Shown here piece by piece: positions 8,011-17,549 of a stretch of 64,000 bases of DNA. The DNA lies in contig NZ_JAVIFW010000001.1 of assembly GCF_031157275.1 (NCBI RefSeq), forward strand, positions 434,001 to 498,000, in the 5' to 3' direction. The notes beneath the pieces were generated by a model. The model did no database searches. It saw nothing but the letters and a program-made list of their open reading frames with translations, and had not been told where the DNA came from. Position 1 is the stretch's first letter. The number at the start of each line of letters is the position of its first letter. The translations under genes and the position numbers were made by a program. The stretch is from Streptomyces sp. LHD-70. GTDB taxonomy: Bacteria; Actinomycetota; Actinomycetes; Streptomycetales; Streptomycetaceae.

Positions 8011-8646
8011 TCAGGTCTTCGTGCTGTCCGGCGAGATGGGCGAGGTGGGCGAGGTGGGAGGGGTGGGCGAGGTGGGCGAAGTGCTGGGAGTCCTTGTGCC
8101 CGTGCGCAGCGCCGCACGGTCCGTCGCCCGCTCCTCACGTTCGGCCTGGCCGGGGTGGCGGGCCTTCCAGTACGGGTTGTCGTGCGGCAGCGCACTGCCC
8201 ACCCGCCCGTACATGCCGAAGACCATCAGCATGATGCCGACCACGAAGCTGAACAGGACGTTCTGGATCCGGAACGCCAGGAAATTCAGGTCCGAGTCGA
8301 GGAGCGCGAGGTTCGCGAAGCCGCTGAGGATGAACGCGACGCCCACGATCATGTTGAGCGTCGAGGCGAAGTTGCCGCCGACCACCATGCCCGCGAGGAG
8401 CAGCAGCCCCACGCAGATGGACAGCACGCTCAGCGCGCCGTTGGTGCTCAGACCGGCGACTTGGTCGCCCCGGGTGTCGAAGAACCCGACCTTGTCGATC
8501 AGGCCGAGAATGCCGAACGCGAGCAGGACGAGCCCGGTGAGGCCCGCGCCGACCCGGTAGACCTTGCTCAGGCGGTGGTCGACGGGGAGGTGTTCGTTCA
8601 GCGTGATCCGCCGCCTGGTGGGGTGGAGCGTTGCGTGTGTGGCCAT
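8011..8646 (-). CDS. DUF4383 four-helix membrane protein
   Basis: A 211-residue integral membrane protein with four predicted helices (about 33-55, 71-92, 98-118, 126-148), matching the DUF4383 family of uncharacterised actinobacterial membrane proteins. The ATG at 8646 is supported by GGAGGCGGAC immediately upstream. The C-terminal 35 residues are a hydrophilic repeat of the type TSPTSPTPPTSPTSP, encoded by a short tandem repeat. Function unknown. Confidence 0.85.
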   Translation of the reverse strand: MATHATLHPTRRRITLNEHLPVDHRLSKVYRVGAGLTGLVLLAFGILGLIDKVGFFDTRGDQVAGLSTNGALSVLSICVGLLLLAGMVVGGNFASTLNMIVGVAFILSGFANLALLDSDLNFLAFRIQNVLFSFVVGIMLMVFGMYGRVGSALPHDNPYWKARHPGQAEREERATDRAALRTGTRTPSTSPTSPTPPTSPTSPISPDSTKT

Positions 8647-8787
8647 GTCCGCCTCCCTCGGGTGCACGGAGGCCCTCACTCCGGACGGAGGCTCCGCTCC
8701 GTTCCGGAGACCTGCGGTCGCGGGCACCGATCAGCACCCGCGTAGTACCAGGATCCGCCTACCTGGCCGCGGATGCCACATCGCGCT

Positions 8788-8897
8788 GAGTACGCCGGTA
8801 CGTCGCGTCGACCACGCCGGTGCAGGGCGTCGAGTACGCCGGTACGTCGCGCTTCGCGCCGATCACGCCGATACGGCGCGTCGAGTACGCCCGGTAA
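8788..8897. repeat. Imperfect direct repeats upstream of the DUF4383 gene
   Basis: The motif GAGTACGCCGGTACGTCGCG occurs at 8788 and 8832, with a shorter diverged copy at 8883. Between them are related ATCACGCCG/ACCACGCCG segments. The copies lie between the 3' end of the coiled-coil gene and the promoter side of the DUF4383 gene. No coding potential is evident. Confidence 0.7.
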
Positions 8898-8910
8898 CAG
8901 GGCGCCCGGC

Positions 8911-10326
8911 TCACACCCCCGCGCCGCCCCGCTCCTGCCGGATCTGGGCGACCACACCGGCCACCGTGTTCCGCACCGCCTCCGTCTCCGTGAGGAAGTG
9001 CCAGTAGTCGGGGTGGCGGCCCTCCTCCAGGGCACCGACGGCGCGCTCCAGGCGGGCGACCGCGCCGTCGAGCGGGCGGGCGTGCTGGGGATCGGGCGTG
9101 CTGCGGCCGGCCATCGCGAGCCGCTGCGCGTCCCGGATCGCGAAACGGGTCCGCTCGATCTCCTGCTCCGGGTTCTTCGCCACGGCGTTCAGCTGCCGCA
9201 GCCGATCGCCCGCAGCGGAGACCGCCTCGTCCGTGGAGTTCAGCAGGGCCCGCACCGTGCTCAGCAGCGCGGTGGCGTCCGGCCAGCGCTGTTCGTCGCG
9301 CGCCTTACGGGCCTCGGCCAGCTTCAGCTCGGCCTGCTTGACCGCCTCCGCCGCCTGCTCCGGCACCGACTGCAGGTCCTGCCAGCAGGCCGCCGTGAAC
9401 CGCCGCCGCAGCTCGCTCAGCACCGGCTCGACCTGCGCGGAGCGCGTGGTCAGCGCCTGCGCGCGGGTACGCAGCGACACGAGCCGCCGATCCGTCTCCG
9501 CGGCCCGCTCGGGCAGCCGCTCCGCCTCGGCGCGTACGGCCTCGGCGTCCCGCAGCACCCGGTCGGCGCGCTGCAGGGTCTCGGGCACGCCGTGCTGCCC
9601 CGCGCCCTGGTTGAGCTTGGTCAGCTCCGGGGCGAGCGCGGCGAGCCGGGCCGCCAGATCGTCGGCCCGCAGGCCCGAGCCCCGTACCGCGTCGAGTGCG
9701 GTGCTCGCCGCGAGCAGCGCCTGCCGGGCCCGCTCGACCGCCGGAGCGAGGCGGGCCAGCTGCGTCTCCGCCTTGTCGAGCAGCGCGCCGAGGCTCTGCC
9801 CGAACCGGTCGAGCTCCTGCTTGACGCGCGCCAACTCGTCCTTGGCGCCGGTCAGTTCGGCCCGCGCCCGGCTCGCGACCGAGGCATCCAGGTCGTCCCG
9901 GTCCAGATCGTGGGCGTCGACCGCCGTGATGTAGCGGTGGCTGACCTCGTCGATCCGGCGGCCGAGCGCGTCGAAGTCGGCGGCGACCCGGCCCGCGGCG
10001 GGCGAGCTGTCGACGGCCGTGATGGTCTCGATCGAGATGCGCAGATCCCGCTGGGCGGTGTCGAGTTCGTAGAACGCGGCCGCCGCCGCGTCCTTGGCGG
10101 CCTGCGCCTCCGCCCGCGCGCTCTCGCCACGGCCGCCACCGAACCAGCGCCGCGTCCCGCCCCCGGCGAACGCGGCCGGAAGCACGGCGGCGAACCCCGC
10201 GAGCAACGGCAGCGGCAGCAGGACGAGTCCGACCGCGTCGCGCAGCGCCGCCGCGCGCCGCCGTGGGCGTGTTGAGAGGCGAGGAGCGACCTGCTGCGCG
10301 TACGGCTGCGGTGGTGTCGCCGTCAC
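8911..10326 (-). CDS. Membrane-anchored coiled-coil protein, function unknown
   Basis: A 471-residue protein. It has a short basic N-terminus, one hydrophobic segment at about 29-55 (AVGLVLLPLPLLAGFAAVLP), then more than 350 residues of Ala/Arg/Glu/Leu-rich heptad sequence predicted to be coiled coil (for example ELTGAKDELARVKQELDRFG). No enzymatic motif is visible. This architecture suggests a membrane-tethered rod facing either side of the membrane. I recognise it only as a conserved Streptomyces hypothetical. Translation probably starts at ATG 10326, after a GGGAGTGAGAAGTG stretch. Confidence 0.8.
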   Translation of the reverse strand: MTATPPQPYAQQVAPRLSTRPRRRAAALRDAVGLVLLPLPLLAGFAAVLPAAFAGGGTRRWFGGGRGESARAEAQAAKDAAAAAFYELDTAQRDLRISIETITAVDSSPAAGRVAADFDALGRRIDEVSHRYITAVDAHDLDRDDLDASVASRARAELTGAKDELARVKQELDRFGQSLGALLDKAETQLARLAPAVERARQALLAASTALDAVRGSGLRADDLAARLAALAPELTKLNQGAGQHGVPETLQRADRVLRDAEAVRAEAERLPERAAETDRRLVSLRTRAQALTTRSAQVEPVLSELRRRFTAACWQDLQSVPEQAAEAVKQAELKLAEARKARDEQRWPDATALLSTVRALLNSTDEAVSAAGDRLRQLNAVAKNPEQEIERTRFAIRDAQRLAMAGRSTPDPQHARPLDGAVARLERAVGALEEGRHPDYWHFLTETEAVRNTVAGVVAQIRQERGGAGV

Positions 10327-10425
10327 TTCTCACTCCCGTGCTGTCGTCCGCCCGGCCTGGGATCCCCTCCCGGCTGAGGCCGGGCAGCCATTCTCCCACC
10401 CCAAGAAGACGAATACACGGGCCGT

Positions 10426-11124
10426 TCAGTTCACGCTGACGCTGCCGTCTTCGCTGTGTGCCTCCACCACATGCGTGCTCTGGTCGTCACGGTCCACGCC
10501 CACGTCCACGGAGCCGTCGTCGGACGAGGCCGCCACCTTGTACGCGCCGTCCGGCAGGTCCACCGCGACCGCGCCGTCCTGGGAGCGGGCGTCGATCCGT
10601 GCGGAGCGGATGTCCAGGGCCTCGACGGCGCCGTCGGCGCTGACCAGTTCGAGCGGCCCGGAGGAGTCCTTGACGGTCACCCGCCCGTCGTCGGACCGGA
10701 TCTGCAGCGCCGTACGGAACCCTTCGGCCGTCACCCGACCGTCCTTGCTGACCACGTGCACGGCCGCATCGCGCGGCACCTCGATCCGGTGCCGGGCCGA
10801 GCAGTCGCTGACGAACCCGTCGCAGTGCACGCGGAGTTGCAGGGTGTCGCCGTCCATCCGCCAGGTGGCCTCGGGGTTCTCGCCGAGCACGGTGCTGCCG
10901 TCGAACCATCGGGTGACCCGCACCTCGTCCACGTCGGCGGCCACGACGTCGAGCGCGGAGTCGTCCGAGTCCACGGTCAAGGTCCGCCCCTGCAGCGGGA
11001 AGGACCGGCTCTCCGGCTCGTCCTCGCTCTCGGCACTCGCGCACCCGCCCACCAGGACGACGGCGGCCAGGGCCTAGTGCGACGGCCGTGCGGGGCCGCT
11101 GGGCTCGTGCGGTACGGAGCTCAT
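10426..11124 (-). pseudogene. DUF4097-type beta-repeat lipoprotein interrupted by an amber codon in the signal peptide
   Basis: The mature part (from about 11045 leftward) is a DUF4097-like right-handed beta repeat with recurring SDDGRVTV / SQDGAVAV / SEDGSVSV units, preceded by a lipobox-like VGGCAS. A good ribosome binding site (GGGGGAG) and ATG lie at 11122-11124, in the same frame, giving MSSVPHEPSGPARPSH. Codon 17 is TAG (11074-11076), directly before ALAAVVLVGGC, so the signal peptide is split. The only downstream start, GTG 11052, leaves no hydrophobic region for export. Either the gene is inactive, the stop is read through, or it is a sequence error. Confidence 0.7.
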
Positions 11125-11311
11125 GTCGGTCTCCCCCAGGGGCGCTGCGGCGCCTTCGCCGCGGTCCCTCAGACCGTACGAATCCGCGCGCCCCACCGGG
11201 ATCCGGGCGGCCACCGGATCCCTGGTGGGGGTAGCCCCCGGGCGGTCCGGCCCCCGCCCGTACTGGTTTGCGGGGCAGTGCCCCCGGCAGGGTAAGGTGT
11301 CCACTCGTCCC

Positions 11312-11383
11312 GGGCGCGTAGCTCAGGGGTAGAGCGTCGCCCTTACAAGGCGAATGTCGGCGGTTCGAAACCGTCCGCGCCCA
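11312..11383 (+). tRNA. tRNA-Val (anticodon TAC)
   Basis: A 72-nt cloverleaf: acceptor GGGCGCG (11312-11318) pairs with CGCGCCC (11376-11382), D arm GCTCAGGGGTAGAGC, anticodon stem TCGCC/GGCGA around loop CTTACAA with TAC at 11344-11346, T arm with GGTTCGAAACC. The discriminator is A (11383). CCA is not encoded, since CCG follows. Confidence 0.97.
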
Positions 11384-11395
11384 CCGGGTACATCA

Positions 11396-11435
11396 GCGAA
11401 GGGTCCCGCACCGATCACGGTGCGGGACCCTTCGC
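11396..11435 (+). terminator. Terminator of tRNA-Val
   Basis: A perfect 18-bp stem (11396-11413 with 11418-11435) closed by the tetraloop ATCA, 12 bp after the tRNA. No T-run follows. Confidence 0.88.
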
Positions 11436-11578
11436 CGTTCGCGTTCACGCAGTCGGAAACACCCGGCTCGCCGTTCCCGGCGGCGCGCTTCGTTGTGTGC
11501 GAGGGAGGGGCGAAATCCGGTGGAGCGGTGCGGTGTTGTCGTGGCAGGCTCGGGGCATGACGTTCTGCCGAAAGGGCC

Positions 11579-14168
<2,590 letters not shown>

Positions 14169-14197
14169 GGCCGCCTCTTCCGCTGGGGAGAGGGGCC
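14169..14197 (+). terminator. Hairpin after the dienoyl-CoA reductase gene
   Basis: GGCC-G-CCTCTTCC / GGGAGAGG-GGCC arms around a GCTG loop, with one mismatch and one bulge, directly after the stop codon. Confidence 0.6.
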
Positions 14198-14231
14198 GGG
14201 GCCTGCTGCGCGTACTCCTTAGGATGCGGAC

Positions 14232-14849
14232 ATGTCGCTCCCGCATGCCATCCTCACCGCCCTTCTGGAGAAGCCCTCGTCAGGCCTCGAACTGACCCGT
14301 CGTTTCGACAAGTCCATCGGCTACTTCTGGTCCGCGACGCATCAGCAGATCTACCGCGAGCTCGGCAAGCTGGAGGACGCCGGACTGATCCGCGCCCTGC
14401 CGTCACCGCAGCCGACCCGGGGGCAGCGCAAGGCGTACGAAGTGCTGCCCGCCGGGCGTGCGGAACTCACGGCCTGGGTCGGCAAGGAGGAGGACCCGAA
14501 GCCGATCCGCTCCGCCCTTCTGCTGCGGATGCGCGCCGCCGCCGTGGTCGGCCCGCAGGGCCTGGAGGTTGAGCTGAACCGCCATCTCGCCCTGCATCAG
14601 GAGCAGTTGAAGGAGTACGAGCAGATCGAGGAGCGGGACTTTCCGGCCGGGCGTGACGGTGCGGAGGACCGGCTGCGGCATCTGGTGCTGCGCGGCGGCA
14701 TCGAGCTTGAGACGTTCTGGATCGGCTGGATTGCGGAAGCGCTCGCCACCGTGGGGAAACTGTCCGAGGCGTCCGAGGCGTCCGAGGCGTCCGAGGCGTC
14801 CGAGGCGTCCGAGACGCCCGGGGTGCCCGAGGCGTCCGAGCAGGGCTGA
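14232..14849 (+). CDS. PadR-family transcriptional regulator
   Basis: A 205-residue regulator. The winged-helix domain (about 1-90) opens MSLPHAILTALLEKPSSGLELTRRF-like and includes YFWSATHQQIYRELGKLEDAGLI (recognition helix and wing), diagnostic of PadR. The C-terminal dimerisation region (about 95-175, Vir_C-like) follows. The last 30 residues are a Ser-Glu-Ala repeat encoded by a 9-bp microsatellite. PadR proteins usually repress neighbouring genes in response to small molecules; the upstream fadH gene is a plausible target. Confidence 0.9.
   Translation: MSLPHAILTALLEKPSSGLELTRRFDKSIGYFWSATHQQIYRELGKLEDAGLIRALPSPQPTRGQRKAYEVLPAGRAELTAWVGKEEDPKPIRSALLLRMRAAAVVGPQGLEVELNRHLALHQEQLKEYEQIEERDFPAGRDGAEDRLRHLVLRGGIELETFWIGWIAEALATVGKLSEASEASEASEASEASETPGVPEASEQG
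14763..14816 (+). repeat. 9-bp coding microsatellite (TCCGAGGCG)n in the PadR gene
   Basis: Five exact copies of TCCGAGGCG and a sixth with one change, encoding tandem Ser-Glu-Ala. Copy number changes would keep the reading frame, so the length of the acidic tail may vary between strains. Confidence 0.95.
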
Positions 14850-14853
14850 GCGC

Positions 14854-15213
14854 TCAGGCTCCCGCGCCCGCCGCTGCCGCCTCGCCCGGCTCGTCCCGTA
14901 TGTGCTTGAGGCGCATCCGGCCGTCCACGAGCTCGGGGCCGGTGAACGCGTACCAGTACCGATGGCAGGTCACGAACACCGCCAACTCCCGCTCCCGCTG
15001 CCGGAGTTTCTCCACCTCCGCCTGCTCGTCGGCGCTCCAGCCCGGGGAGGCGGGACGCTCCACCTTGCGCCAGCCGGCTATGTCACTGAAGCCGTCGAGG
15101 GGCGTGACCGACCAGGGGAGCCGCTTGAGCAGAGCCAGGAGCTCGGCCCGGACCTGATGCAGCTCCTCCTGACCTGCGAGGAGGTCTTCGGGGAATTCAA
15201 AGGTCTCAGCCAC
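14854..15213 (-). CDS. Conserved hypothetical protein with charged helical core
   Basis: A 119-residue soluble protein with an N-terminal helical stretch (about 10-30), a Trp-containing WSVTPLDGFSDIAGWRK region, an amphipathic coiled segment (EQAEVEKLRQRERELAVFV, about 62-80) and HRYWYAFTGPELVDGRMRLKHI. Convergent with the PadR gene, with four bases between stop codons. No family recognised. Confidence 0.7.
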   Translation of the reverse strand: MAETFEFPEDLLAGQEELHQVRAELLALLKRLPWSVTPLDGFSDIAGWRKVERPASPGWSADEQAEVEKLRQRERELAVFVTCHRYWYAFTGPELVDGRMRLKHIRDEPGEAAAAGAGA

Positions 15214-15318
15214 GACCGCAATGCTACGCCTGTTCGAATTGCGGAAGCGAGGTCCGCCGCCCCAGACTCACCCGAACGTGTGTTCCCGGATCGACCCTCG
15301 TTGCTGCAGACTGTCCGT

Positions 15319-15549
15319 ATGTGCCGAAGCATCAAGACCCTCCGCCCGCCGGCCATCCCCGAAGAGGCCACCGAGGACGAAGTGCGCGCCGCCGCCCTGC
15401 AGTACGTCCGCAAGGTCTCCGGCTTCCGTGCGCCCGCGGCCCACAACCGCGAGGTGTTCGACCGGGCCGTGGACGCGGTGGCGCTCGCGACGCAGGAACT
15501 CCTCGACGACCTGGTCGTGCGCGGCCAGAGACAGGGCATCGGCGGGTAA
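15319..15549 (+). CDS. DUF2277 family protein
   Basis: A 76-residue protein starting MCRSIKTLRPP, the invariant opening of the DUF2277 family, with EVRAAALQYVRKVSGFRAPA and FDRAVDAVALATQELLDDL following. Small cytoplasmic helical proteins of unknown function. ATG 15319 is fixed by the conserved N-terminus. Confidence 0.9.
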   Translation: MCRSIKTLRPPAIPEEATEDEVRAAALQYVRKVSGFRAPAAHNREVFDRAVDAVALATQELLDDLVVRGQRQGIGG

Positions 15550-15612
15550 GGCCTCAGCGGACCGGGCCCCCGCGGTGGGCGCCTCTGGGGTGGACGCCCA
15601 GTGGCCAGAGGT

Positions 15613-16236
15613 TCAGTGCGTGCGCGGTCGGCGTACCAAATATGCCGCGCCCGTGCCCGCCACGAAGAGCGCGAGCAGCGAGACGCCCATGGCGAGCCAG
15701 CCGGCGCCGAGCCACTGCCCGCCGAAGTAGCCGAGCCCGACGCTGTACGCGGCCCAGGTCACCCCGGCCGCCAGGGACCAGGGCAGGAACTCGCGGATCG
15801 CACGGTGCGTGGCGCCCGCGCCGAGCGAGACCACGGAGCGGCCCGCGGGCGCGAAGCGCGCGATGACGACGAGCACGCCACCGCCCTTGGCGAGCGCGGC
15901 GCCGAGGCGTTCCTGTGCAGCCGTGAGGCGGCGTGAGCGGGAGATCGCCCGGTCGAGGCGCTCGCCGCCACGCCAGGCGACGCGGTACGCGGCGAGGTCG
16001 CCGACCACGGAGGCCAGGGCCGCGCAGGCGCCGAGCATCAGCAGGTCGGGCACCTGATGCGCCATCCGATCGGCGGCGGCGCCCGCGGCGCCGGAGCCCG
16101 CGGCCGCGGCGGTGGCGGCCGTGATCACCAGGAGCCCGCTGGGCAGCAGCGGCAGGAAGACGTCGAGGACGATGGAGGCCGCCACCACGGCATAGATCCA
16201 GGGGCTGCCGGTCAGCGACCCCACACTCTCGAGCAC
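15613..16236 (-). CDS. DedA/VTT-domain membrane protein
   Basis: A 207-residue polytopic membrane protein. The DedA-type features are a re-entrant LDVFLPLLPSGLLVI (about 24-38), VVGDLAAYRVAW (about 76-87), VIARFAPAGRSVVSLGAGATH (about 123-143) with the conserved Arg, and two C-terminal helices. Probably a lipid or membrane-homeostasis transporter-like protein. It is divergent from the SOD gene across 248 bp. Confidence 0.85.
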   Translation of the reverse strand: MLESVGSLTGSPWIYAVVAASIVLDVFLPLLPSGLLVITAATAAAAGSGAAGAAADRMAHQVPDLLMLGACAALASVVGDLAAYRVAWRGGERLDRAISRSRRLTAAQERLGAALAKGGGVLVVIARFAPAGRSVVSLGAGATHRAIREFLPWSLAAGVTWAAYSVGLGYFGGQWLGAGWLAMGVSLLALFVAGTGAAYLVRRPRTH

Positions 16237-16409
16237 CCGTACTCCCCTACTCGCCTACTCCCCGGAGGGCCTGCACAGAAGCTGCGCCGCTGTGTCGCGG
16301 GGAGCGGCAGGGGCGGCCTGTCAGACAGCTGTACAGCGTACGCCTGGCACTTCGGGAGGATTCCGGCGGGTGCCTCTCCCGCCCGTCGTACGCCTCGGCG
16401 AGCGTTCAC

Positions 16410-16438
16410 CCGCGTGCCGCTCCTGGTGCGGCACGCGG
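16410..16438. other. Inverted repeat upstream of the SOD-like gene
   Basis: CCGCGTGCCGC and its perfect complement separated by 7 nt, 47 bp before the SOD start. It could be an operator or part of a 5' leader structure. The rest of the 16237-16484 gap shows nothing I can name. Confidence 0.55.
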
Positions 16439-16484
16439 CGCCGGCTTCCCGTACGAACGAGAAGTACGGAACGAGAACGAGCGC

Positions 16485-17057
16485 GTGAGGGTGAGGAGCA
16501 GGGCGATGGTGGCAGGGATGGTTGCCGCGGTGAGCGCGGCGGCGGTGTTGATGACGGGGGGTGGCCCGGTTGCGGGCGATGCCGAAGTGGTGCGTGCCGA
16601 GGCGGACTTCGCGCCGCCGAGCGCGTTCATCGAGTCCGACGCGAAGACGTACGACACGAAGCTGGTGCCGGCGGGCGCGCACATCAGGGTGGTCCAGGTC
16701 GCGCGGGACGCGGGCAACCTCGTGACGCTGCAGGTCGACGGCCTGAAGGCGAACCGGGCGTACGGCGTGCACGTCCATCAGAAGCCGTGCGGCCCGCGGC
16801 CCGAGGACGCGGGCGGTCACTACCAGCACCGCAAGGACCCGGTGCAGCCCTCCACGAACCCGGCGTATGTGAATCCGCGCAACGAGGTGTGGCTGGACTT
16901 CACCACGGACGGGCGCGGCAGCGGGTACGCGGCCGCCCGGCAGGGGTGGGAGTTCCGTCCCGGGGAGGCCGCCTCGGTCGTCCTGCACCGCGAACAGGGC
17001 GGTGCAGGAGACCGGTTGGCGTGCTTCAGCGTGCCGTTCGCGCCTACGCGGGCGTGA
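16485..17057 (+). CDS. Secreted Cu/Zn superoxide dismutase-like protein
   Basis: A 190-residue exported protein with a Sec-type signal peptide (MRVRSRAMVAGMVAAVSAAAV, cleavage probably near GDA). The SOD_Cu fold is indicated by GVHVHQKPCG (paired copper His, about residues 100-109), GGHYQH (about 115-120, bridging and zinc-site His), NEVWLDFTTDGRG (zinc Asp region) and a later His in ASVVLHRE. Two cysteines (KPCG and RLACF) are placed for the canonical disulphide. It would remove superoxide outside the membrane. GTG 16485 is used; ATG 16506 is a possible alternative. The 3' end overlaps the convergent DoxX gene by 14 bp. Confidence 0.82.
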   Translation: MRVRSRAMVAGMVAAVSAAAVLMTGGGPVAGDAEVVRAEADFAPPSAFIESDAKTYDTKLVPAGAHIRVVQVARDAGNLVTLQVDGLKANRAYGVHVHQKPCGPRPEDAGGHYQHRKDPVQPSTNPAYVNPRNEVWLDFTTDGRGSGYAAARQGWEFRPGEAASVVLHREQGGAGDRLACFSVPFAPTRA

Positions 17058-17484
17058 GGTCGGCCTCGGTCCGGCCGGACTTGTCGGCCGTGGTGCTGCC
17101 GCGGCCGATCAGCCGGTCGAGACCGAAGGCGCCGGAGCCGGTGAAGACGAGCAGCAGGAAGGCCCAGCAGAACATCGCGGCGCTCTCACCGCTGTTCTCC
17201 AGCGGCCACAGTCCCATGGACTGGTGCACGGAGAAGTAGGCGTACGCCATCGAGCCGGAGGCGAGGAACGCGGCCGGGCGGGTGCCGAGGCCGATCGTCA
17301 CCAGGGCGCCGCAGACCAGCTCGATCAACCCGGCGAAACCGCTGGGCCAGCTGATCGGGTCGGTCGTCTTCTCGCCGAGGACGCCGAAGAGTTTGGCGGC
17401 GCCGTGGCAGGTGAAGAGCAGGCCGGTCACGATGCGGAACAGCCCCAGGGCGTACGGCTGTGCGCTGTTGAGGCGGTCGTTCAT
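17044..17484 (-). CDS. DoxX-family membrane protein
   Basis: A 146-residue protein with four predicted helices: LGLFRIVTGLLFTCHGAAKLFG (DoxX signature), the GFAGLIELVCGALVTIGL pair, AFLASGSMAYAYF, and AAMFCWAFLLLVF. ATG 17484 is chosen because AAGGAG precedes it. DoxX proteins are linked to redox stress and terminal oxidase or thiosulfate oxidation systems. A sequence matching an iron box lies 47-65 bp upstream, so iron availability probably controls it. Confidence 0.88.
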   Translation of the reverse strand: MNDRLNSAQPYALGLFRIVTGLLFTCHGAAKLFGVLGEKTTDPISWPSGFAGLIELVCGALVTIGLGTRPAAFLASGSMAYAYFSVHQSMGLWPLENSGESAAMFCWAFLLLVFTGSGAFGLDRLIGRGSTTADKSGRTEADLTPA

Positions 17485-17530
17485 GGGGGACTCCTTCGTT
17501 CGGTCAGGGGACGGCAACCGATCGGAGGCC

Positions 17531-17549
17531 ACAGGTTAGGCAGACCTAA
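17531..17549 (-). promoter_or_regulatory. Probable DmdR1/IdeR iron box before the DoxX gene
   Basis: ACAGGTTAGGCAGACCTAA matches the actinobacterial iron-box consensus TTAGGTTAGGCTCACCTAA at 15 of 19 positions, including both core half sites. It lies just upstream of DoxX and overlaps the stop codon of the preceding FAD/NAD(P) gene. Family knowledge: DmdR1/IdeR with Fe2+ represses genes carrying this site. Confidence 0.65.
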
